Part shown: piece after piece, positions 1-5,152 of the stretch | Position numbering within the stretch: position 1 is the stretch's first letter | How the letters are laid out: each line of letters begins with the position of its first letter | Source of the DNA: a bacterium | Lineage (GTDB): Bacteria > Patescibacteriota > Minisyncoccia > UBA6257 > 02-FULL-45-10c | Direction of reading: 5' to 3' | Assembly: GCA_021799965.1 (NCBI GenBank) | Contig: JAJYZL010000026.1 | Span: forward strand, 1-7,354 | DNA: 7,354 nucleotides | Position numbers and translations under genes: made by a program | Notes under the pieces: model-generated | The model's input: only the letters and a program-made list of their open reading frames with translations | The model's database searches: none | What the model was told of the DNA's origin: nothing

Positions 1-240
1 TGACTGGAATTAGGGGCTGTGAGAGGGTGGATACGTTGCTCATGCCGCCCAAATCTCGGCGTAGACGGTGGCGGCGCCGGCCGTAAGGGCCGAAGTCTGG
101 CCTATCTTGACTATATACGCTGCCGGGACTAACAGCGAGTTAGGAAACGCGGGATTGATATATTGATATTGCACAGGACTCGCAGGGTAAATCACTATGC
201 CCTGCTCGACGACAATGGACGGGTTTAGTATCTGTAGCTC
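1..240. other. Foreign-looking segment at the left edge (probable chimeric join)
   Basis: GC is 130 of 240 bases (54%), against 68 of 180 (38%) in bases 241-420. The minus-strand frame stays open here and gives 65 residues (DNA 43-237) that do not continue RNase J. They are rich in A, V, I, P and Y, with alternating hydrophobic stretches such as IVVEQGIVIYPASP and ALTAGAATVYAEIW. This resembles the last beta strands of a beta-sandwich structural protein, for example from a phage or surface layer, but that is only an impression. The frame ends in TGA at 40-42, and the 39 bases beyond hold nothing recognisable. The break falls within about ten bases of position 240. Assembly chimera is favoured because the join lies at the window edge; recombination or insertion is possible. 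Confidence 0.7.
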
Positions 241-1194
241 GCCCTGTCCGCCGGTTGTCAGGATTATAACTTTATTATCGGGATGTTTATTGATCTCTTC
301 TACGGAAATTTCCAAGCCTTTGGGATTTTTAATGTAGCCTAAAGCTTTGGCTATTTGAACGTTATTTTTCATAGAGCGTCCATTTATAGCCACTTTTTTC
401 CCGATTTTATCGGCTATTTTAAATATTGCCGCAATACGAGTTAGCAGGGAAGCAAAAGTTGCCACAACCACCCTGCCCTCTGAGTTCTTGAACATATCCT
501 CAAGATTTTTCTCGACTGTTTCTTCGGAAATAGCCTTGCCTTCGACATCAGCGCTGGTACTGTCTATAAAAGCAGTGTGAATATCCAGTTTTCCGAGCTG
601 TTCGAACGCTTCGGTATGCAACGCATTTCCGTGTTTATCTCTATCTATTCTAAAATCTCCGAAATGAACCATTCTTCCGACTGGTGTAGTAAGTATGAAT
701 CCTACACCATCAGGAATAGTGTGTCCAATATCAAAAAATTCAGCTTGAAAATGATCGGAAATAGTTACTTTATCGCCATTTTTAACTACGTGGAATTTTA
801 GTTTCGGTAAATTTGGGAATTCTTCCATTCTTTTTTCGACGAGTGCTTTTGTTAGTGCAGCGGTGTAAATAATGGGATTGCCAAGTTTTTCTATGAGATA
901 GGGAATGGCGTGAATATGGTCGTAGTGGCCATGAGTTAGAATTATTCCTTTTATATTTTTCTTTTTTGGCTCTAAATAAGAAGTATTTGGGATTATATAA
1001 TCTATTCCCGGAGTTTCTTCTTCTGGAAATTGAATGCCTACGTCGACCATTACTATTTCATTTTTGTGTTCAAAGAATACGCAATTGCGTCCAATTTCTT
1101 CGAATCCGCCAAGCGGACAAAATCTTACCAGATCGGAAGATTCTGCCGGCTTTTTGGAATGAGGCATGTGCCTCATATGTGTCTTTCTTAACAT
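40..1194 (-). CDS. rnj: Ribonuclease J (N-terminal 319 residues), joined to an unrelated 65-residue tail
   Basis: RNase J is a 5'-3' exonuclease and endonuclease for mRNA decay and RNA maturation, built on a metallo-beta-lactamase fold with an inserted beta-CASP domain. Visible family motifs are PLGGFEEIGRNC (27-38), the metal-binding THGHYDH (87-93, with H88, H90, D92 and H93), GHTIPDG (157-163), HFGDF (177-181), FIDSTSADVEG (209-219), then beta-CASP ATFASLLTRI (245-254) and INGRSMKNN (270-278). Family likeness stops at TTGGQGE (313-319). The SSxIPGN region, the last metal-binding histidine motif and the C-terminal domain of a roughly 550-residue enzyme are missing, replaced by residues 320-384 from the GC-rich left segment. 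As it stands the protein would not be active. The start is uncertain: ATG at 1194, 1176 and 1167 are all possible, and the conserved domain begins near residue 21. It lies 88 bases downstream of tRNA-Leu on the same strand. Confidence 0.88.
   Translation of the reverse strand: MLRKTHMRHMPHSKKPAESSDLVRFCPLGGFEEIGRNCVFFEHKNEIVMVDVGIQFPEEETPGIDYIIPNTSYLEPKKKNIKGIILTHGHYDHIHAIPYLIEKLGNPIIYTAALTKALVEKRMEEFPNLPKLKFHVVKNGDKVTISDHFQAEFFDIGHTIPDGVGFILTTPVGRMVHFGDFRIDRDKHGNALHTEAFEQLGKLDIHTAFIDSTSADVEGKAISEETVEKNLEDMFKNSEGRVVVATFASLLTRIAAIFKIADKIGKKVAINGRSMKNNVQIAKALGYIKNPKGLEISVEEINKHPDNKVIILTTGGQGELQILNPSIVVEQGIVIYPASPVQYQYINPAFPNSLLVPAAYIVKIGQTSALTAGAATVYAEIWAA
1159..1176. repeat. Inverted repeat over the rnj start region
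   Basis: Arms ATGAGGCA and TGCCTCAT (8 bases each) surround a 2-base centre. On the minus strand the repeat begins at the second possible start (M7) and contains the third (M10). It could fold in the mRNA and hide start codons, or act as a protein-binding site. It could also be chance. Confidence 0.45.
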
Positions 1195-1212
1195 TGTCTT
1201 ATTTTTATTTAT

Positions 1213-1258
1213 TCTGGTCTTTAGCCAGAGCTTTAATCCCTTCGGGGGCGTTAAAGCT
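1213..1258 (-). promoter_or_regulatory. Two adjacent hairpins in the leader between tRNA-Leu and rnj
   Basis: Minus-strand RNA between the tRNA and rnj can form two stems. The first (1229-1258) has 8-base arms AGCTTTAA and TTAAAGCT around an inner CCC/GGG stem with a four-base loop (1241-1244) and a small asymmetric bulge. The second (1213-1229) has arms TCTGG and CCAGA with a 7-base loop. No U-run follows either stem on the minus strand, so this is not an ordinary intrinsic terminator for the tRNA. The stems may protect or mark the cut 5' end of the rnj message, or take part in feedback control by an RNase; that role is inference. Confidence 0.45.
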
Positions 1259-1282
1259 ATTAATTTTTATTTAGAACTTGTG

Positions 1283-1366
1283 TGCCCAGGGCGGGATTTG
1301 AACCCGCAAGACCTTGCGGTCGCACGCACCTGAAGCGTGTGCGTCTGCCAGTTTCGCCACCTGGGC
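1283..1366 (-). tRNA. tRNA-Leu, anticodon CAG
   Basis: An 84-base class II tRNA. The acceptor stem GCCCAGG pairs with CCTGGGC, followed by discriminator A, the base expected for leucine. The anticodon stem CACGC/GCGTG encloses loop TTCAGGT with anticodon CAG (1330-1332), which reads CUG. The long variable arm folds as GACC-GCAA-GGTC, and the T arm as GCGGG-TTCAAAT-CCCGC. The next bases are CAC, so CCA is not encoded and must be added by the CCA-adding enzyme. There is no intron. It starts 16 bases after the pgi/pmi stop, with no promoter seen between them, so it is probably released by RNase P from a shared transcript that continues toward rnj. Confidence 0.96.
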
Positions 1367-1382
1367 ATAATTTATCAAAAAC

Positions 1383-2330
1383 TTATTTCAATGATTTGAG
1401 TTCGTCAATCAGGTTTGTCTTTGCCGGACTCAGCCCATTTTCTTCTGCTAAATAGTAGCTAATCCAATCAGCCAGGGATAGAGCGTTCCATGCTCTGGTC
1501 AATTCATTTTTTCCTTTAAGTGCTACCGATATAAATTTAACCCCATTTTTATTAAATACTTTCTTTATTTTTTTAATAATGTTTTTATTAGTGGTCGTGT
1601 CAGAGTCGTCCTCAATAAAAAGAACAATCAATTCAGATAAAAAATTTTTATTTTCAAAAATTTCTATCTCGTTATGGCAAATTTCAGGAATTATTCCGCT
1701 AAATGCAGGATTTTTTGGTGTTTCATTCAGTCTTGTTTTCCAGTTATAGCACAAATATTCATTTTTTTGTGAACCGTATATGAGTACTATATTGTTCTTT
1801 ATTTTTTTGGCAATAGCTCTTCCTTCTTTTTCCGTGTTTTCCAGTTTTACACTCGTAACCATTATTTCCTGAAAAATATTTTTCAGGATACCTATGGCTC
1901 CATAGAACATAAGTCCCCCCCCTTGTCTCGGTTTAATTCCAGGATCTTTGAAATATGCAATTGGAACCCTTTCTTTTTTAGCTATTTTTAGCAGTTTTCC
2001 GCCGGAGCAAACTACTGCTCTATTTTTTACTTTTTTAAAACCGCTTATAGTTTCCGCGGTATTTCCGGAAAAAGAAATAAAAATAAATAAAGGATTTTTA
2101 TAATTTATTTCCGGCAGACCGAAATTTTTCCAGACTATGACGGGTACAGGAATATTTAATTCTTTGTTAAGTCCGGCGATCATATCTCCGACTTGTCCGG
2201 AGCCGCCCATCCCGACAATAATTATCGCATCAGTATTCTTATTTTTTAACTTATTTAAATTAAAAAAGTCGATGGCTCCAAAGGAGAGCTGTTTGTTGAA
2301 TTCTATCAATCCCTTTTTAAACTGTTCCAT
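1383..2330 (-). CDS. Bifunctional phosphoglucose/phosphomannose isomerase
   Basis: This SIS-domain sugar isomerase interconverts glucose-6-phosphate and fructose-6-phosphate, and mannose-6-phosphate and fructose-6-phosphate, in the cytoplasm. It feeds glycolysis and mannose-based glycan synthesis. The first SIS domain shows the phosphate-binding GMGGSGQVGD (40-49) and SFSGNTAET (86-94), then PRQGGG (134-139). The second half carries the hallmark NETPKNPAF (202-210) and PEICHNEIE (215-223), containing the glutamate and histidine positions used in catalysis. The C-terminal ADWISYYLAEENGLSP...IDELK matches the family ending. The 315-residue length fits the archaeal/bacterial Pgi/Pmi family (about 300-325). 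It starts 11 bases after the peptide-binding protein stop, so the two are probably co-transcribed. There is no clear Shine-Dalgarno. An 8-G run (codons 137-139) and a 22-base perfect palindrome lie inside the gene. Confidence 0.9.
   Translation of the reverse strand: MEQFKKGLIEFNKQLSFGAIDFFNLNKLKNKNTDAIIIVGMGGSGQVGDMIAGLNKELNIPVPVIVWKNFGLPEINYKNPLFIFISFSGNTAETISGFKKVKNRAVVCSGGKLLKIAKKERVPIAYFKDPGIKPRQGGGLMFYGAIGILKNIFQEIMVTSVKLENTEKEGRAIAKKIKNNIVLIYGSQKNEYLCYNWKTRLNETPKNPAFSGIIPEICHNEIEIFENKNFLSELIVLFIEDDSDTTTNKNIIKKIKKVFNKNGVKFISVALKGKNELTRAWNALSLADWISYYLAEENGLSPAKTNLIDELKSLK
1867..1888. repeat. Perfect 22-base palindrome inside pgi/pmi
   Basis: TCCTGAAAAAT is followed directly by its reverse complement ATTTTTCAGGA, with no loop bases. 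It lies in coding sequence for residues around LKNIFQE (149-155). It is AT-rich in the middle and could form a cruciform or an mRNA hairpin. It may be a protein-binding site or simply chance plus codon bias. Confidence 0.6.
1915..1922. repeat. Homopolymer run of 8 (G on the coding strand) inside pgi/pmi
   Basis: Eight C on the plus strand, read as eight G on the coding strand, encode Gly137-Gly139. Runs of this length can slip during replication and shift the frame. They are also a common place for sequencing errors, but the reading frame here is intact. Confidence 0.6.
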
Positions 2331-2341
2331 ATTTTTATTGA

Positions 2342-3991
2342 CTATTTAAATACCCGGGTAGTTTGCAGATACCAGTCGCTGATGCCCTTAAATCTATCTG
2401 ACGGAGTTATTAGAGTTTTATTTTCCAGGCCGTTTAAGTTCTTTACGGAAACATAAAGATAGTAAGGAGAAAATAGAAATACTGCCGGTTTCTGACTATC
2501 TATTTCTTTCTGAAGAGCTTCGATTTCGTTTAGTCTTTTTCCGGCGTCTGATTCTTGCCTGATTGTTTCGATCAGTGAATCCGCTTGGTTATCCTGGAAT
2601 AGAGATAGATTCAGACCGGGATAAAATCTTTCCGAAGAATGCCAGAAGGAAAATAGATCGGGATTATTTCCAAGAATATTTCCGAATAATAACATCTGAT
2701 AGTTTCTAGTTTTAATTATTTCTTGATTAATATCATCGGGATTGAGCTTAATAAGCGACAATTTTACGCCTATTTTTTCCCAATCGCTTTGAATCAGATC
2801 GGCGGTATCCGATAAAAATTGTATTTGCGGAACAATCATTTGCAGATCGAGCGTAACAACATTTTTCCCTACCTTCTTCTCTCTGATGCCTGTATCTTTA
2901 TTTATCAGCCAGCCGGCTTTATCAAGCAGTGCAGACGCCTGGTCTAAAGAAAACTGATCTGCGCCGATCTGACTGTCATATCCTTCAATGGATGGCGTGA
3001 TGGGTTGATTTACGACATCGGCTTTGCCGTTAAATATGTTTGCTACAAGCGTATTTTTATCAGTTGCAAGATTCAGGGCTTCGCGTACAGAAATATCTTT
3101 TAAGGCATCGCTGGAATTTTGATTCAAAAATATTGCATAATATCTGGGTATTTTTAACTCGGTTATTTTATTGCTTATTTTTATTTTATTGACATCCTTA
3201 GGGCTTAAATTGCCAAAGCCGTCTATTTTTCTGGAATTAAAGGCATCTATTATTTCGTTAGTGCCCTGGAAAAATTTAACCGATAATTGGCTTATGAACG
3301 GCTTTTTACCCGCATAATTGGGATTAATTTCAAAATTATATTCGGTTATGAAGCCGTCTTGTCTTAGAGCGTAATTGGCGTATTTATAAGGCCCGCTGCC
3401 AACCGGCTCAAGATTGTAATTAGAAAGTTTCAGATTAGAGGATGGTATTGTGCCGAAAATATGCTTGGGGACTATCTGTAATTGTTTTAGGTTGTCCAAA
3501 AAGAAAGCATAGGGATTTCTTAAGTTAAATTCTAATTCTAATTCGCTTATGCGGCTGACGACTATTCCTTGCCAGGTAGAAAACAACGGAGAGTTGGCTT
3601 CTGGATCTTGAATAGTTTCGATGGTAAAAACAACGTCGTCGCTATTAAGGGGCTTATTATCACTCCACAATAAGCCGTCTTTCAAAAATACATCCCACGT
3701 TTTTCCGTCATCGCTTACCGTGTAGTGATCTATCAAGTCTGTCAGATCGGCATAAACGATTTGAGAGAGATCTCGGTCTGTATCGGTGTTGCTTATGATC
3801 GGATTTATGAATTTTGGCTGGCCTATAACCCCCTCGTTGTATTTACCGCTTCCAGTTGGCACCGCAACCGTATTTTTATTTAGAAAATTTATCAGCCATA
3901 AAGATCCGGAAATTAAAAATATCCCAGCTGCTATGAACAGCGCTATCCTTTCTTTTTTAGTTAATAGTTGAATGAATTTTTTTATAAACAT
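2342..3991 (-). CDS. Extracytoplasmic peptide-binding protein (SBP_bac_5 / OppA-DppA family), membrane-anchored
   Basis: This is a solute-binding protein of the kind that captures oligopeptides for ABC importers. Residues 17-37 form one hydrophobic helix after a Lys-rich start, so the protein is probably held in the membrane with its large domain outside. There is no lipobox; the whole 549-residue protein has no cysteine. Family signatures are GQPKFINPI (57-65), TWDVFLKDGLLWSDNKPLNSDDVVFT (98-123), IVPKHIF (173-179), VGSGPYKY (197-204), SVREALNLATDK (301-312), GADQFSLDQASALLDKAG (343-360) and FWHSSERFYPG (449-459). Length is normal for the family. No permease or ATPase genes are nearby, so its transporter, if any, is elsewhere. 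It follows secG after 140 bases and precedes pgi/pmi by 11 bases. The start lacks a Shine-Dalgarno sequence. Confidence 0.88.
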   Translation of the reverse strand: MFIKKFIQLLTKKERIALFIAAGIFLISGSLWLINFLNKNTVAVPTGSGKYNEGVIGQPKFINPIISNTDTDRDLSQIVYADLTDLIDHYTVSDDGKTWDVFLKDGLLWSDNKPLNSDDVVFTIETIQDPEANSPLFSTWQGIVVSRISELELEFNLRNPYAFFLDNLKQLQIVPKHIFGTIPSSNLKLSNYNLEPVGSGPYKYANYALRQDGFITEYNFEINPNYAGKKPFISQLSVKFFQGTNEIIDAFNSRKIDGFGNLSPKDVNKIKISNKITELKIPRYYAIFLNQNSSDALKDISVREALNLATDKNTLVANIFNGKADVVNQPITPSIEGYDSQIGADQFSLDQASALLDKAGWLINKDTGIREKKVGKNVVTLDLQMIVPQIQFLSDTADLIQSDWEKIGVKLSLIKLNPDDINQEIIKTRNYQMLLFGNILGNNPDLFSFWHSSERFYPGLNLSLFQDNQADSLIETIRQESDAGKRLNEIEALQKEIDSQKPAVFLFSPYYLYVSVKNLNGLENKTLITPSDRFKGISDWYLQTTRVFK

Positions 3992-4131
3992 GCCATTGAT
4001 ATTTGATCAATTTTTATTTGAAAACATTATTATTTATAAATAACGAAAACTGATACAAAAGCATAAAAATACTAGACGATATTTTAAGAGTTTAATGAAA
4101 TAGTCGAACAAAAATACGCGGTTCTGCTAAG
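3992..4131. other. Noncoding gap between secG and the peptide-binding protein gene
   Basis: 140 AT-rich bases with no open frame or tRNA that I can see. They contain a perfect 14-base palindrome, TTATTTATAAATAA (4030-4043), and a small inverted repeat ATTGAT/ATCAAT near 3997-4013. No intrinsic terminator with a U-run is evident after secG. The gap is wide compared with the 0-11 base spacings around it, so a separate promoter for the peptide-binding protein gene is plausible. Confidence 0.5.
4031..4058 (-). promoter_or_regulatory. Possible promoter for the peptide-binding protein gene
   Basis: On the minus strand TTGTAT (4053-4058) is followed after 16 bases by TAAATA (4031-4036). Both boxes are imperfect, and in AT-rich DNA such pairs are easily found by chance. 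The -10 box overlaps the 14-base palindrome. Confidence 0.25.
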
Positions 4132-4356
4132 TTAGGCTTTCAGTATCAGGCTTGAGTAAATAGAAAGTGCGGCAAAAGCTATAACTAAAAGTATTGTTCC
4201 CCAGAATATAATTTTTTCTAAACCACGACGGGTATGATAAAATTCGCTGCCGCCTCCACCAAAAACTCCGGAAAGACCAGATGATCTCTCTTGAACAAGG
4301 ATTGCGACAACTAATAAGATCGAGACGACTATTTGAGCGATAGATATGATAGACAT
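4132..4356 (-). CDS. secG: Preprotein translocase subunit SecG
   Basis: SecG is the small accessory subunit of the SecYEG channel in the cytoplasmic membrane, where it helps SecA-driven protein export. The 74 residues show the typical plan: first membrane helix (4-21), the cytoplasmic signature VQERSSGLSGVFGGGG (21-36), TRRGLEK (42-48), and second helix (50-71). Length is normal. ATG lies 2 bases after the stop of the upstream membrane-protein gene, so the two are translationally close and surely in one transcript. The bases before the start read AAAGAATAAAT, at best a weak ribosome site. It stands next to a gene for an exported peptide-binding protein, which is a likely Sec client. Confidence 0.95.
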   Translation of the reverse strand: MSIISIAQIVVSILLVVAILVQERSSGLSGVFGGGGSEFYHTRRGLEKIIFWGTILLVIAFAALSIYSSLILKA

Positions 4357-4358
4357 AT

Positions 4359-4724
4359 TTATTCTTTAAAAGACGATTTTGCTATAAAAGTTAATAGTAA
4401 GTTTACCGCAGTAATAATAATTGTTGCGTATACTAATGCCTGAATATTGGAAATAGTGATGTTTACTGACCAGATATCAAGAAGTTTTAATATGATAGCA
4501 TTAATAACCAAACTAAACAAGCCTAGCGTTAAGAATATAAAAGGAGAGAAAATTAGCTTAAGTATGGGCTTCAAAATGATATTTATAGCTGTAAATATTG
4601 CTGTTAGTATCAAAAGATTTTCAGGATTCTGAGTTATGGAAAATCCGGGAACAAAATAGGAGGCGGCCATTAGCGCAACGCCGTTTATTAAAAAGTGAAA
4701 TATAATTTTAGATAAAAATCTCAT
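4359..4724 (-). CDS. Small four-helix membrane protein, phage_holin_4_2 / YvlD family
   Basis: The 121 residues are mostly hydrophobic, with about four membrane helices (5-24, 36-52, 58-80 and 94-115). The family pattern is clear: NGVALMAASYFVPGF (14-28), then INIILKPILKLIFSP (47-61), then LTLGLFSLVINA (65-76), with the conserved Asn, Pro and TLGLF residues. Members of this family (Pfam PF04020, formerly DUF360) are common chromosomal membrane proteins. The holin name comes from distant likeness only, and the role is unknown; envelope-stress functions are suggested in Firmicutes. Its ATG directly follows the TAA of the upstream gene (TAAATG, no gap), which suggests coupled translation. There is no sign of prophage around it. 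Confidence 0.85.
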   Translation of the reverse strand: MRFLSKIIFHFLINGVALMAASYFVPGFSITQNPENLLILTAIFTAINIILKPILKLIFSPFIFLTLGLFSLVINAIILKLLDIWSVNITISNIQALVYATIIITAVNLLLTFIAKSSFKE

Positions 4725-5081
4725 TTATTCCTCTTCTGTATCCCTATCATTTTCTCTTCTATCTACAGCTTTGGCTAAATTGGTAAGGGCTCTTAGTTTA
4801 TTGTCCCACTTTACCAATTCTTTCAGTCTTTCCTGATCATTTATTATTTCTTCGGCTTTTTTCTTTTCGGAATTGTATATCCTCTTTTGATCATTTATTA
4901 CTTCAAAAAATTCACCAATTAAGTCTGGATCCTCAGCTGTCATTTTTCTAATATCTTTTAAATTTTCTTCCCAATTTTCAATGTCGCAGCTGATAACCAG
5001 ACGATCTAATCTGTCTATCGGTCGTTCGGCTTTTTTGGCATTAGCCTCTTTAATTATTTTATCGATATTTATTTTTTCCAT
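4725..5081 (-). CDS. Uncharacterised acidic helical protein, 118 residues
   Basis: I do not recognise a family. The protein is strongly charged, has no signal peptide or membrane segment, and has a single cysteine (C32). A basic N-terminal part (KIIKEANAKKAERPIDRLDRL, 8-28) leads into predicted long helices with a possible coiled coil around 62-105 (INDQKRIYNSEKKKAEEIINDQERL). The tail is acidic (RENDRDTEEE, 109-118). It looks like a soluble cytoplasmic protein that binds a partner. It is the first gene of an operon with the YvlD-like protein and secG, and ends exactly where the next ATG begins. An extended -10 promoter lies 8 bases before its ATG, so the mRNA would have almost no leader. The next methionine is residue 47, so this start is favoured. 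Coding status is supported by the exact gene junction. Confidence 0.75.
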   Translation of the reverse strand: MEKINIDKIIKEANAKKAERPIDRLDRLVISCDIENWEENLKDIRKMTAEDPDLIGEFFEVINDQKRIYNSEKKKAEEIINDQERLKELVKWDNKLRALTNLAKAVDRRENDRDTEEE

Positions 5082-5089
5082 ATGTTTAT

Positions 5090-5117
5090 TTTATAACATT
5101 TTTATTTAATTTTGCAA
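5090..5117 (-). promoter_or_regulatory. Promoter of the 118-residue gene / holin-like / secG operon
   Basis: On the minus strand, -35 TTGCAA (5112-5117), a 16-base spacer and -10 TATAAA (5090-5095), preceded by TG at 5097-5098 (extended -10, TGTTATAAA). The expected transcription start, about 7 bases past the -10 box, falls at or 1-3 bases before the ATG at 5081. The transcript would be essentially leaderless. An 8-C run on this strand sits next to the -35 box. Confidence 0.6.
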
Positions 5118-5118
5118 A

Positions 5119-5126
5119 GGGGGGGG
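5119..5126. repeat. Homopolymer run of 8 (G on plus) beside the -35 box
   Basis: Eight G on the plus strand, one base upstream of the -35 box of the promoter reading left. It stands out in AT-rich intergenic DNA. Change in its length would alter the sequence just upstream of -35 but not the -35/-10 spacing. Confidence 0.6.
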
Positions 5127-5152
5127 TAAAAAATCTTATTGCGATACAGTGC

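Noticed and set aside
40..237. The last 65 residues as a divergent RNase J C-terminus
   Set aside because: The expected motifs after QGE are absent, the segment is far too short, and GC changes sharply at the same point.
1229..1268. Hairpin followed by a T-rich stretch on the plus strand, as an intrinsic terminator
   Set aside because: No plus-strand gene ends to its left. In the direction of the real transcripts (minus) the stem is not followed by a U-run.
966..1274. Plus-strand open frame of about 100 codons across the rnj start and leader
   Set aside because: It lies opposite conserved RNase J motifs and the leader hairpins, has no recognisable protein pattern, and no promoter or ribosome site is seen.
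4359..4724. Prophage lysis gene (holin)
   Set aside because: No endolysin or other phage gene is nearby; the sequence fits the widespread chromosomal YvlD-type family whose holin label is only a distant likeness.
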